Assembly: GCA_019722365.1 (NCBI GenBank)
Contig: JADFUC010001453.1
Location: 1,302,001 to 1,366,000 of the forward strand
Source: Lithospermum erythrorhizon
Taxonomy: Eukaryota; Streptophyta; Magnoliopsida; Boraginales; Boraginaceae
Direction: 5' to 3'
DNA: 64,000 bases
The translations under genes were made by a program, and so were the position numbers. Positions 12,981 to 26,400 of this stretch are shown here, one piece after another. The notes beneath the pieces are model-generated. The model ran no database searches. It saw nothing but the letters and a program-made list of their open reading frames with translations, and had not been told where the DNA came from. The number at the start of each line of letters is the position of its first letter. The stretch's first letter is position 1.

Positions 12981-13559
12981 AGTTTGTTCCCATTTTCGTG
13001 ATTGAACCGAATTAAACGGAGTAAATCTAACCATTGTGAAAAATAATATTATTTTGATACATTTTAAATAAACTAAAAGACTACAAAATAAACTTTATAA
13101 TATACGGTCTACATGCAAATGTAGTCTCTATTTAATCGTAGGGACTCTATTACAAGTTGTATATGGTCTGAAATTATAGGACTCTACTTAATAAAATTAT
13201 TAAGTTTGATATAAAATTAACACATTATTTTTATTTTAAATAATCAAAAGTATATAATAATTTCTGGTTAAAAATATTAGCTATTTGTATTTTTTTTTTC
13301 AAAATTATACTTGTATAAAAACAATTGAGTTTTATAATTAAAAATTCAATCATCAAAGTTGAAGAATTTTCAAATTTTGTTTGAAACACGTAATTTGTTC
13401 TTATTGAAATTTATAGCTAAATAATTCACATATAGTAATTAAACATAGTATCTCGAAAGTGAAATATATGTTAAAATCATTGTCACAAAATTTAATATGA
13501 AGAAGCAAGAAACCTTCTTTATTGATTTACGTTAATAAGGATTATTATAAAATATAAGA

Positions 13560-13910
13560 TAAAAAATATTTAAAGTATTTTACTAAAAATATTATAATTT
13601 GTTATTCAAACCAATGTTATGTATAAATTAGATGACAAAGTTTACGGCTAAGCCTTTGAAAAAACCTCCTTTATTATTTTACATTAATACGAAGTATTAT
13701 ATAATATACGATGAAAAATATTTAAAGTATTAATATATTTAACGTATTTTACTAAAAATATTCTAATTTGTTATTTAAATCAATGGTATGTATCAACATA
13801 TAATATTTTAGAGATGGATGTAAAATTTGTAATATTTAATGTATTTTACTAAAAATATTATAATTTGTTATTCAAATCAATGTTATGTATATCAACATAT
13901 AAAATTTTCA
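13560..13910. repeat. Three repeats related, in inverse, to the 97-bp array
   Basis: A core TATTTTACTAAAAATATT, AATTTGTTATT, CAAT, G, TATGTAT recurs at about 13575, 13742 and 13842. Between the last two lies TTTTAGAGATGGATGTAAA, the reverse complement of the CCATCTCTAAAA marker of the 12.3-13.0 kb array. Together the two blocks could form a large imperfect hairpin. Confidence 0.5.
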
Positions 13911-14562
13911 ACTTACTTTACTTTTAATATGATAATTTTGATTGAAATCAAAGTTGTATATCAATTATTAATATCATAAAATTTGTTAATTTTGACTATT
14001 GAAAAATCTATTAGCCATGAAGGTAATAAGTATCTTGTAATCATAAGTCATCAATTACGCTGCGAGTTTTAAATAATCGCGACTATCAACAAGAAAAATG
14101 AATCTATCTTTTGTAGAATCCATCATTATCCCATATTTAGTATTTATAAATTTGAATTTTGCCATTTAGCTTTTAAATACTTTAACTATCGAAAAATAAA
14201 ATCTACGAACATCTTGGGACTGTTTAAACATCATTTTGTTTCTATCTTTTGGCGGAATTCTATGGTATCACACAGTCCATGCCTAAAAGCCGCAACGATG
14301 GACTCTTTGTGTCATTCAAATAAAGCCCACCTCAACCAACACAATTTCATTTGAGGTATTTTCCTTTGAAAAGAAAAAGTCGACAAATTATCAGGACTAC
14401 AAGGTACAGTTGAACTACTTAGGCTGTAACCCTCATGAATCATAGAGTTGAAGATTTAATATCGGAATATAATTAGTCCGATCGAGAACCTATCTGAGCT
14501 AGAAGTTGAATTACATCAAACATACATATATAGCCACAATGAATTGAGTATTATTGTACATG

Positions 14563-16853
14563 TCACAAGCAACTTCTTGGGCTCACAGTGCCGCTACGAC
14601 TTCCTGATGCATACTTACAATATGCAAGTGTTGGTAATCTTCTAGTGTTCACATAAGTGAGCTTTATGTTTCTCAACTTTATCCCTGTACATGGCTTCGA
14701 GGAACTACACTCGAATTTCATTGCAGCTTGTGTAGCCGATGTCCCTTTTATATTGTCATATGTTACCTGACTCACCTTCACTCCAGAACTCTATAAAAAC
14801 CAAAAAAATATTAGATAATTAATTAATAACTGCAACATTAAGACGTTTCACTGTAGAAGATTACCTGGTGAGGACAACGATTATCTGGGCAATATTTTTG
14901 ATCGATGATAATTGGGTAGCCAACACTTTTCATTATCAAGTTTCTGAAGTTGAGATTCTTGGCATATCCGGTACTTGGTTTTGCCCATGATTTCACTCGC
15001 ACACCATTTTGAGTTTTCGTAAAGACACTACTTGTAACTGTTACATTTTGTACCCCTGCTTCGTTGTAACTATCGCCAAGGCTACCTATGCTACAAACCA
15101 AAAAATTTAACATCAAAATATAATACTCAATAATCAATTGTCACAAGATTTGACTAAACTTATTATCGCAGTTTATTAGCGTTTATGGAATGCACTATAT
15201 ATATATTAAGGTACATTTTTTTATTTATATTAGTTTTATTACTTATTGTGATAAATATTATTATCTGGGGACGCAAATGATTATATTTTAAACGCATAAT
15301 ATCAAAACGTGTTCAAAATAGTAACATAGTTATGCTATTAAAGGCTGATTTTTAATTTCAGAATGCAGACGATCAACGACTGATTCCATGTCCAGGACCA
15401 CATCCAATATTGGCAATCCAGACGTTCATGGAACCTTGACCAACTGTTACACAATCATCTCCTGTTTGTATAGTACTTCCTGTGATTGTTACACCTCTTG
15501 ATTGTAGTATATTGATGCCATCAGTGTTGGGGCTTCCACTTGGTGCTCTAATATACAAACTGCTCATTTTTATGTTGTTGCTATGACTAATGGCAATGTG
15601 AATGGTCTGGCTATTGTATGACTTCAGCCCTCTAACGTTCACATTGTTACACCACATGAATGTCACAGACTGCAAATTGCAAATTCTTGTAAGTAACAAT
15701 AAAACTAATTAGGAATGCTCACTAGAGCAATAATTCATTATTGGGCTTGGATCAAATTTTATGAAACATGTTATATCATTAGAGCAGTCAATCGAGCTAG
15801 GAACAAATTCAAATTTGTTTACCAAAAAAATCTACTAATATAATAGGTCAACCAAATAAAAGGAGAGATAGTATACTATAACTAGAAGTTGACAATTGTT
15901 AGCATATATAAATATATTAACCTATCGTATATATATGGCTCAGGTTGACATCGATTATTGAAGCTAATTAAATACTCGTAAATTAAGAAAAATAAAAAGT
16001 AATTTAAAAATACATTTAAAATGTAAAATGTCAATTAATTGAAACTATATAATTGGTTGGTTGATAATTTAATAATAAAAAGTAGTCAAAAAATATATTG
16101 AAAACATAAAAATATAATTTTCAATACTAGAAGGACAAGTATTTTGAAACAAAAAATTAAGTCTAGAAAGACAACTAAAAGGGAACGGAGGGAGTAACAT
16201 TTGATTAATAGTTTGATTCTACATGAACTAAAATAATCATTGTTCATCTTTAAGCAATTAATAAACTATATATGTAATGCGAAACATGAACTAAATTAAC
16301 TCTTTTAATTTTGATAAGATCATAACTAATATAGTCATAGTTAAATTGAATAAAATTGACACTTATAGTTTAATTAAGATGTGGAGAATAAAAAAGATCG
16401 ACTAAAAATAAAATAGAAAAAAATGTACCCTTGCTCCAGCAGGGCAATTGTAACCCTTTCTACGACATTGCCAAAAGACTGATCCTCTAGCATCAAGTGT
16501 CCCACCAATCACAGACAAATAACTCACTTTATAAAACTTGATCCAAAATCCAGTATTCCCCAGGGAATTAATATTCCAGGTGCAACTAAGGTTCCATCAT
16601 TTCTAAATGTAATCTTAGTCTTACATGGTCCATCAAAAGACACTGGCTTTACCACATATGACCCCCTTGGAATGTACACCTCCGATGGTGTCCTGGAGGC
16701 GCACGCCGCCCTCCAGGCACGGAGGAAGCCTAGAGTTGAATCAGTTTTGCCATTTCCTCTTGCCCCAAAGCTCACAACATTGTAAGCTACTGCACTTTGA
16801 GAAAATAACAAGAAAAATGCCACAAAGAAATGGGACAACAATTTTGGAGCCAT
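14563..16853 (-). CDS. Polygalacturonase A (GH28), two small lesions
   Basis: A pectin-degrading glycoside hydrolase family 28 gene of the exo-polygalacturonase/pollen-type clade, secreted to the cell wall. Exons: 16853-16429, 15669-15380, 15090-14865 and 14790-14563. The last three have the same or nearly the same lengths as in intact gene B (290, 226, 228). The N-terminus is a signal peptide followed by YNVVSFGARGNGKTDST. Active-site blocks are present: SPNTDG, TGDDCV, GCGPGHGIS and GVRVKSW, ending PRSCL. Two defects are seen. At about 16578 the sequence reads CCTGGAATATT where copy C has CCTGGGAATATT, a one-G loss that shifts the frame. The donor after 15380 reads AG/TCGTTG instead of AG/GT, again explained by one missing G. 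Without both bases the gene cannot give a full enzyme; if both are consensus errors, the gene is intact (about 390 residues). Confidence 0.8.
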
Positions 16854-17579
16854 CTATCTTGAATTGTTTTATTTGTATGTAAAGTACTTGGGAGAATGTA
16901 AAATAGTGAGTGTATTATTTATACACGGATTGTTTAAAGATGGATCTTGACAACATGTAATAACTTAGGACAAAATGATAATTTGATGAATTCTTGGGAA
17001 ATGAGCAAGGTATATATCGAGGATTAGTAATATAATAAATAAAACTGGACAAATTGAAGTCTTAATTATTACATTAGATCTTGAAGGACGTAAGTCCTTA
17101 AACATGTGAGGTACAGCAAGTACGGATTGTGAATATATTTATCAAAAGAAAGTTTGATTAAGCATTCATTCATGATGAGATTCAATTTGTTTTATGAATG
17201 AGATATTTGAAATTATAAGAGTTGCATGCATGTGAAAGTTGAATTCTTCCATGTTCTTACTTTCATGCAAATATTTAAATGGTGCAGTTCAAGAATAATT
17301 TATGTACATATTTCAATAGAAAATAAAAGCAAAGCAAAGACTTAGCTTGTTATAAGCAAGTCCACTGATCACAATGATAAATAAAGTTGACATGTTTACA
17401 AACTAAATAAAATAATGAATATTCCTTCCGTAAATGTATATCAATTTTGTTGAACGAATAAGAACTCATATAATAATTCATCATTCTAGTGGAAACCGAA
17501 GTTATAGGCGAGATACTTGCATCTTCAACGTGAAACATTTATGGGAACAAATCACAGATCGCAAAGAATATAAAACCAT
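15390..17579 (-). repeat. Left arm of 2.2-kb inverted repeat (pairs with 61759-63921)
   Basis: This segment, covering polygalacturonase A exons 1-2, its long first intron and ~720 bases of promoter, is repeated in opposite orientation at 61759-63921. Promoter and intron match as well as exons, so it is a genomic duplication and not retroposition. Both copies share the TATA region, GTGACAT/TCATGTGGTG in exon 2, and TTGTTCCCATAAATG at the outer promoter edge. Confidence 0.85.
16854..16930 (-). promoter_or_regulatory. Core promoter of polygalacturonase A
   Basis: Minus-strand TGTATAAATAATACA at about 16928-16914 is a TATA box ~65 bases upstream of the ATG at 16853. The same box and spacing recur before copy C (TATAAATAA near 62389), so the core promoter was duplicated with the gene. 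Confidence 0.6.
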
Positions 17580-17825
17580 GTTCAGTACACATAAACTATT
17601 AAGAGAATATGATGAGGGCTCATTATTAAGGTTCCTCGCATGTATGCAGGAGACCGAGAGCGATCGAAAGTAGAATCAAAGCAGGAGAAGGAGTTCACTG
17701 GAGTATATCTGAAGTACTAGAGTTGTATCTTGAATCAAATCCTAGTTAGAAAAGTATTCAACTTACTAGGAGTAGGTCCACCTAGTTTTCTATATATATG
17801 TATGGCTCTTCTACGTATGATGTAA

Positions 17826-17879
17826 CTTTTGATTAAGAACAAGTGTGAGCAACTTTTGATTAAGAACAAGTGTGAGCTG
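17826..17879 (+). repeat. 27-bp direct tandem duplication
   Basis: CTTTTGATTAAGAACAAGTG followed by TGAGC occurs twice, back to back, with only the last bases differing. Confidence 0.8.
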
Positions 17880-18339
17880 TTTTGATTGAGAGAAAGAGAG
17901 ATCGAGAGATTATAATCCTTAATTCTATTTTTCAATAATATAGCTATTTTAAGTGGTATAGGCGTTGTCGAAACCACAAACAAATTGCAAACTTATTTGC
18001 ATATTGTTTTCATACTAGATTGCTCATATTCAACAATTGGAGTCTGTGTTTTTGAACAAATTCTTGATCGAAAACACAACACTCATATTTATTTTTGTTT
18101 GAATTAGGTAATTATATATACCTCTAAAAATTGTTTCTAATTGAATTGGTTGAATCTATTTAGATAGCTTTTAATAACATCTATTCAAAATTAATGAAAG
18201 TAGTAAATATTACATGAGTAGTGATTCAAAAATTGACGAGGAAATCCAAGTAATGGTAAGCATATATTCACCTCTAGCAAAATGGTCAGTATTGAAGTTA
18301 TTAATTTTTTTTAATAGTTAAAGATTATAATAATTTTCA

Positions 18340-18430
18340 TTCCTCCTCCTCCTATAATAAGATTGGAACTCTTGACCTCAAGAATCAATGGGCGCTATCT
18401 CAATGATTAGACTATTCGATTATCTCATTA
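18340..18430 (-). mobile_element. SINE-like fragment
   Basis: On the minus strand AGTCTAATCATTGAG resembles a pol III A box and AAGAGTTCCAATC resembles a B box about 40 bases later. The overall layout is like that of the better copy at 18955-19072. No ends or tail could be defined. Confidence 0.35.
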
Positions 18431-18954
18431 ATATTGAAGCTATCATGATTATTATTAGACTTGAAAATGAGCTGAATCCAATCGAGTTCCAAGAAATCTA
18501 ATTGGCTAAAAAGGTTGAGTTCGGCTTTTGTTCATCTCAATCTCAGACATAGATAGTCCAACTTGATTCTGTTCGACCTTTGGTTTGGCGAATTTTCAGT
18601 TTGGTTTCGGCTCGACAAAAATTAACTAATTTTTTATGTTTGAACCAAGTCGAACTTTTTAATCAAAACGAACCTCGAGTCAAACTTTTCTAAACAAATT
18701 TGTTTACATGCGAAAATGGTTTGACCCCGATTGGAAAAGAGTCGGTCCAAATTAAACTTAGCGATTCTTATTTTTTGAACCTTATGTTCGAATAAGAGAT
18801 TTTGCAATATTAATTGAGAGAGCAAGTACAAGAATGACCATTGATCATCCTTTAAATATAATAAATATAAGTGATTACTTAAATAAGAACTAACAACATC
18901 ACTCAACGAATAAATGGAGATTACAATTTATTTGTGTTTGGTTCAATTTGTACT

Positions 18955-19072
18955 ACTACACACGCTTCTAGTCTAATGGTTATCACCCAAACCTTCATAT
19001 GAGAGGTCTTGGATTCGAACCACAGAGGGGTCTTATAAAATATTCTTCCTCTCAAAGAAAAAAAAATGTACT
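18955..19072 (+). mobile_element. tRNA-derived SINE
   Basis: Contains the A-box-like TAGTCTAATGGTTATCAC, then GAGAGGTCTTGGATTCGAAC as the B-box region, and ends in an A-rich tail (CAAAGAAAAAAAAATG). Related, garbled copies sit at matching intron positions in both HAC copies (about 8130-8210 and 27955-28050). Confidence 0.55.
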
Positions 19073-20499
19073 ACTACACTAAGTTGAACTATAGATTCAA
19101 ATTTTTAAATAAAGTGTTGTAGAGGTATTAATTTTATTTGGACTCTTTTCTTTCACGATAGAAATTACAAATTAAAAAGAAATGAGATTCTAATATAACA
19201 AAGTGGGTCTGAAACCACAATAAACAGTTTCATATTAACTGCGATTGTTGTATGAAACATCTTCACTTGAATATGACACTAAATCGGCTAAATGCTGAAA
19301 CCTAACCTGAATATTGAAACACCAAATTTCATAAAGCCCCTTGAACTATTGAAAATAGATCAAACAAGGGATTGGACTTTTGAATAGGTCAGATTGTCCC
19401 CTAAACATTAAACAATTTTTCTGTGACTGATGCATGAAACACCTTCGCTTGGATACGATTCTAAATCCATGTATAACCTAAAATGAAAATATGATATGAA
19501 ATAATCCTTGAACAGTTAGAACTAAAGTCATAATTAATAGAAATTCTGGTCAAACTATTAACTCATCAATTATAGTTTACATCCCCAATTATACAACCAT
19601 GTTGAGAATCACAATAAAGACAACAATTGTAATTACAAACAAATTTTTGTAATCTTGTGGGGTAGAATCTATATTTCCTTAAAAAGTTGGGCATGTATCC
19701 ATACTTCTTAAAATTACCCAATTAAGAAAGAAACACATCCCAATCCCCCCCCAATTTAGCGATCAACAATTTCCAATTTCAGCAAACCCTAATTCAATTT
19801 TTTTCCCCAAAATTAAATTCAAGCTAAAATATCAAAATTAACATATTCATAAATTCATATATAATATTTAATTGCAATATCCCCAATTTTTTTAAGGTTA
19901 GTTATTTTTTGAAATATTTGTTTTGATGCATAATTTGAATTGTTTGATCAATTTTATTGCAATTGAAATAATCAATTTAATTAATTGTGTTCTTAAAAAG
20001 ATTGAGTCTTTGAGCTGATTATTACTCCTCCATATCGAAAAGATTGTCTAATTTTGAATTTTGATGGCTGAATTGTTAAATTTTGAGCTTGAATATTTTT
20101 GTAGGTGTTGTATATTGTTTGGTGAAGTTAATATCAAAAGATAGTATTTTTCAGCATAGTTTAGTATTAACTTTGTAATTTTGATCCAAAGCTAAGTTAT
20201 GTGTGCTAATTGAGGGTGTGAAGTTTGTTAATTTTGACAATTGGAAGTTAAACTAGAAAATCTTGTATGGGTGGAGTTAGTATATAGTTAGTTAGTTGCG
20301 ATTTTCAATATCGTAGTTGATAAAGATTTTGTCTTTTCAGCTGATTATTAGTTTTTTAAGTGAATTGAATTGAGTATTTAAGTGTTTTCTGTTTTTGATG
20401 TATATATTTTTTATATGTGTTGATAATTGAGTGAGGGAATTGTTGTTTTTATTTGGTTAAGCTATTATAATATGAGTGTACTGGAGAGGGACTGAAAAG

Positions 20500-23400
20500 A
20501 TGTCGGGGCAATTGCCAAACCGAGCAGGTAGTTCGTTGCCGGGGCAGTTTCCGCTCCAGCAGCAGATGAATGGGAATTATCAAATGTCGGGACAAATGCA
20601 GAATCCCATTCGTCCCAATCGTGGTATGGATGCTGATTTGCTGAAAGCGCGGCGATTTATGTCCCAGAGAATGTAAGCGCCTTTGGATTATGTTAGCTAA
20701 TAATTGTGGCCTCTGCATTTCTTGATTGCATTTTCTTTTATTCTGGATAGGATATAATGGTTTGAATTGGACATGTATAATATGATCAACTTGTGCGTTT
20801 GAAGTATACCAATTTTGTATGTCGTGGTGTGAGGATCAAATCTAATTTAAAATGTATGCGGTGGAGATGTATAAGTAACTTAAGTTAATAGGTCCATTGT
20901 AAATGAAAGTATAAACGTTATTGATCATTATTCGAATCTTCCTGATGCAACTATAGACATGCACAAAGAAGATTAAGGTTCAAGAGAGCATTTTTTCATT
21001 GAATTACATTTTGGATGTAGTCAGATTTTCTCATGGTAGTTATTTTTAATGCATGTTATCAATCAGGTCCTCTTGCAGAAATTTATTTGTATCATTAGAT
21101 TACAAGGTATGCCTTTTCTCTTGGAGAAAGGTCTCTGTATCTTTAGATTTCAAGAGAGGTGGAACTAAAGCTTTTGTTATTGACTTCCCTAATTATGGAC
21201 TAGAAGTTGGACTTACTTTGTTTAACAGTCACTTGTTGTCTACTGTTTGGATATAACGGAATAAGTCAAAATGGCTCCTTACCCTGCCTACTCTTTTTAT
21301 CTATCACGAAGTAGTAGATAGTCATTGCACTTCATCTCGGTTCAATTTGCAAACAGCCTCCCTGATATCACAGGGGTAAGGCTGCGTTCAATACCACCCT
21401 TTACCCCGCTTAGGCTGGAGGCGGGAGCCTCTTTTGAGACATGTTTTTTGTTTTTCTTTTATTGTTTACCTATTGAATGATTTAATTTTCCTGCTTCTGA
21501 AGACGATGTAATATAGTTTTGTTTGTCTTGTATTCCTTATCTTGTCTCTTGTGCCTATTTCATGAAGTACAAATAGGCATGGGAGTGGGTTTATTTAGAT
21601 GAAGAGAAAGTTGGCTTTCTCTCTGTTCTTAGAGAATTAATTGGATGTTTATCTTATAACTTTGACTTGATGGGGTGTTCTATCTAATATTATGTGCTAT
21701 CCCTCCAGATTGGAGTTCCTTATGCGGAGGCAACAACATTCTCATGAAATACCCCAGAGGAAGATGGAAGAGATAATAAAAAAATTGGAAGAGGGCTTAT
21801 TTAAAGCTGCTACCACAAAGGTTCATCTAATTGCTATTTGCGTAATTATATTTTTATATTTGTTTGTATCAACCTCCATATCTTTGCCCAGGTATGATTT
21901 ATAGTCAAGATTATAAACTTGGAATGGTAGATTATCTCAATCAGAATTAGTTCATAGTTGGAGCATCTAGTAATCTCCAGGCTTATAAATTTGGTTAAGT
22001 AGGGGCTAGAAATGTCTCTAAGAAAAACAGTTATTAGGCTCAACAGTTCAAGTCATTTTTCCAACCCGGTGTTGGAAAATAACTATCTTAGATTCTTTGT
22101 TGATATTGACGTTACTCATCTTAGGAATGTCCTCATTTAGTGGCATGCTACCCCTTTAATCTAGTGTTTTTCGTTTTTCTGATAGGACGAGTATGTAAAC
22201 CTGACTACCTTGGAGAGTCGTTTACTTAATTTAATCAGACGCCCAAATTTGGGTAATCAGGATCAACAGTATTCAAATGTTAATTCTTCTTCAATTGGCA
22301 CAATGATTCCAACCCCTGGTATGCCCCAAGCTGTGAATTCTAACCTAATGGGATCATCATCAGTGGATAATGCCTTAATTATGAGCAACAACAATACTGG
22401 GGCATCCTCTACAGTATCATCTGGAAACTTCATGTCAACTAGTAACGGGCTTAATGCAGGTGTCATTGGTGGTTCGCTACCTACATATGATGGTACTTCA
22501 TATCACATAATCCTCATAATTGTTGAGGTCTGAAAATATTATTACATGCAATTTGATTAGGCTTCTTTTTACAGGATCGTTCTCTAATGGACATCAAAAT
22601 TTATCTTCTAGTTTTGGCTCCGGTGCAGTTGGAAATAACATGGGTGCTGGTGTTGAGAGGATGTCAACGCAAATGATTCCTACTCCTGGATTTAGTAACA
22701 CAAACAACACCAATATGGAGAATTCCAATATTAATAATCAGTCTTATCAATCAAATAACGCAGGTGTGTTCTCAAGTGCCGAATCTTCAATGTTATCACT
22801 GCCTCTGCAACAAAAGCCATTGGCCAGTACCCACAATGGTCATATCTTGCACAATCTTGCTACCCATATGGGTGGTGGAATCAGGTCTAGCTTGGCGCAA
22901 ACATCATATGGGATGTTAAATGGGAACTTCAATGGTGGTGTTGGGATGCTTGGGAATGATTTGCACATAGTAAATGGCAGGGGAGCGTCTGAGGGATATA
23001 TGCAAGCTACTATATATGGTAGCTCACATAAACAATTAGATCAACATCAGCAACCACTGCTCCTGGGTAATGTACCTCGTCTTTTCTCCTTTCTCTCTGG
23101 CTCTATGTGTGTTTTCTCCTTCTTTCAACATGGCATTCTGATTGATTCATTTCAGTTCGGAAGGTCATTTCGTTTGAACAGCATTCTAACTCTGTTTATT
23201 TTTTCTTCAGAGGATAGCTATGGGATGTCTGCTGCTGATGCTTCAGGATCTGAAAATTTGTTTGTTCCAGTGACTTCTGTTGGCTCATTGGAGAACAGAC
23301 AGAACTTGACAATCCCTAAAACAAATCCGACATTGATGGCCAATCAGTCAAGCTTGCATACCTCTCAACCGGTGAACAAACTAATGAAGGAGTCAGTTGA

Positions 23401-26400
23401 TCAGGCAGAGAGATTGAGTTATCCATCACACAGTTCATCGGAGAACTTAATACAATCTCATCAGCAATTCCAACAGAATCCTCGTCAATTTTCCCAACAG
23501 TATCTTCAACCTCAAAACCAACAAAACCTGCAAAATCAACATCACCAAATCTTGTTGAAGAACAATTCTTTTGCTCAATCTCAGACATTGTCTCATATAA
23601 AATCTGAGCCTGGGTTGGAACACCAGCATGAAGCTCTGAAGCCTCAAGCTTCTGAACAATTTCAACTCCCAGATATTCCCAATCGATTCTCAAAGAACTC
23701 CATTGAAAATCCCTCCAGAAGTAGCCAGTATCCATCAATTTCATCTGCTTTACCAAATTCGTCATCACAAAATCCAACTTCACAACAGATGCAGCAAATG
23801 TTGCATCAAAACCATTTTTTTCCTGATACAAGTGATTTTGTCTCTGTATCTGGTGGCGTTCAATCAGGTTCAATTATGCAAAATCAGTGGTACTCCAAGT
23901 CACAAGATGAATCTTCGATACCAGTAAACTGCCAAACTGAACTTTCCACACAGAAGGAGTTTCATCAGAGGATGACTGGGCTGGATGAGGCCCAGGAAAA
24001 TCATTTATCTTCTGATGCATCTATTATTGGGCAGTCAGTCACAAATCGGTCACAGGAACCTTCTAATGTAAATGGTGCTGTGTCCAGATCTAATGTTCTT
24101 AATCGTGAACGACAGTATAAAAATCAGCAGAGGTGGTTACTATTTCTGCGGCATGCTCGTCGATGTCCAGCTCCGGAAGGGAAATGTCCAGAGCCTCATT
24201 GTATAATTGTTCAAAAGTTGTTGAGGCATATTGAAGACTGCAATGTATTTGAATGTTCATATCCACGGTGCCATGTTTCAAAGGTTTTAATTAATCATCA
24301 TCGGAATTGCAAGTGCACTAACTGTCCAGTCTGTCTTCCAGTGAAGAATTTTGTTGCAGCACACCTAAAAGCTTCTCGTAATGATATTAGATCTTCATTG
24401 CAAAACTCTGTCTCTGAGTCTGGTATGCCCTATGTTGCTAATGAAGTTTCCAGTAGATCGACTCAAAAGGATAATCCAGGAGTTGATGAAAATTCTGAGA
24501 GATTAGAACCCTCCCTTAAACGCTTGAATATTGGGAAATCCTCACAACCTCTTCTTATTGACTCTGGGATAAGCAGAGAACGAGTTCCGCAGCAAGATAC
24601 TCTGCCTACAGAACAGCATTATCATACTGGCTTGCCATTGAAGTCCGAAGCTACAGAAGTAAAGATGGAATTTCCTGGGGTTGGGGAAATAAGTCCTGAT
24701 AGTATTGAGATGCCGAAGGGAAACATGGATGGTACTTATTCCCAGAGGCATGACACTGATGCTACTTTGTTGAACAACCCAACTTCTTTCTTTCAACAGG
24801 AAATCATTAATGTTGAGAAGGAAGTGGATCAGGTCAAACTGGAAAATAATTTAGTGCCTCCTGAAAGTGCAAGTGGATCCAAGTCTGGAAAGCCAACAAT
24901 AAAAGGTGTTTCATTGATTGAGCTATTCACCCCTGAGCAAGTGCGGGAGCATATTCGTGGCCTTAGGCAGTGGGTTGGCCAGGTCAGCATTTCTTAAATA
25001 TCCAGTAATATCGTTCTTTGTTTATTAATCAACTCTTTTATTAAGGCTGCTACGATATTCCCAAAGTAGTTTGAGGCTCTGCGGGCCATGCGTGTCAAGA
25101 GCTTAGCTTGAACCTGGAAGTTTTTTTAATTTTGGTTAAAGATACCTCATTTGACACTATTATCATTTAAGACACAATGTTTTAGTGATAGGAGATGGGA
25201 ATGATGTAGGAAATAAAATGAAAAAGGATGAATGGGGAAGGAGAAAGAACTAGGAACCAAGAATAGGACAAATAAGATAGTTTAGGTGGGTGTCTTCCCA
25301 TTTTCTTAAACAATATTTATAAAGCTTTTTATTTATGATTTACCATCGGTTGAACAAGTAAATTAAGTTCGCGAAAGCAGATGATTCTCTTACATCTACC
25401 ATTATATCCTTATATAGCTGATCAGAATGCCGTTTTTGCCTAACTGACCGAGAACAGATTTCTAAACATAACCATGTGATTTCATTTTCATGTCCTGCCA
25501 TTTTTGTTTCTGGTAGATCCCTTTTCTATGTGACTGGTCTTCAAAATATAATTATATGTGATTTTATTTTTATGTTCTACGGTTTTACGGTAGATCGCTA
25601 TTAACATTCTATGTGATCAGCATTCTAAACATAATTCGATGTGATTTTATTTCATGTCCTGCCATGTTTTTGCCGATAGATCCACTTTCTTATGTTCTTT
25701 GTTCCTTTCCAGAGTAAAGCCAAAGCTGAAAAGAACCAAGCAATGGAGCATTCTATGAGTGAGAATTCTTGCCAGTTGTGTGCAGTTGAGAAGGTTACAT
25801 TTGAGCCGCCTCCAATATATTGTTCACCATGTGGGGCTCGGATAAAGAAGAGAAATGCAATGTATTATACAATTGGTGCTGAGTGAGCTTCGACATTATT
25901 ATTTTTGTATTCACTGCCATAATGAGTCTCGTGGAGATACCATTCTAGTTGATGGAACTTCTATTCCAAAGGCAAGACTGGAGAAGAAGAAGAATGACGA
26001 GGAGACTGAAGAATGGGTATGCCCTCCATGAATAATAACTAGATCCTTTGATTGCCATTTCCTGATGCATGTAGACTTTACAGATGTTTGATTGTTGCCT
26101 TCTTTTTTTTCAGTGGGTGCAATGTGATAAGTGTGAAGCTTGGCAACATCAAATATGTGCATTGTTCAACGGAAGAAGGAATGATGGTGGACAAGCAAGT
26201 ATACCTGTCAAATTGCTATATAGCTGAAGTTGAAAGAGGGGGCAGGCTCACCCTTGCAGGTATGTTGCAGGAGCAAAAAGTCTTCCCAAACAATTCTAAC
26301 TGAGCCATAAAGCCCAGAGAAGCGTTAGCTAAGAAATTAAAGCAGGAAAGACAGGAACGTGCAAGATTACATGGAAAGAGTTTTGATGAGGTATTTTTTC

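Larger units (their letters stand above)
17580..20499. other. Intergenic DNA upstream of HAC, with repeat debris
   Basis: No protein gene recognised. It holds a 27-bp tandem duplication (17826-17879), two SINE-like pieces (18340-18430 and 18955-19072), and, at 18480-18700, a stretch rich in TTCGGCT/GGTTTGG/CGAAC motifs like those at the ends of plant non-autonomous hAT elements. The last ~700 bases should hold the HAC promoter, 5' UTR and perhaps a 5' UTR intron; I could not place the transcription start. Confidence 0.5.

Noticed and set aside
23316..23873. 185-codon antisense open frame inside HAC exon 5
   Set aside because: A shadow of the Gln/Asn-rich coding strand; low-complexity codons leave the antisense frame open.
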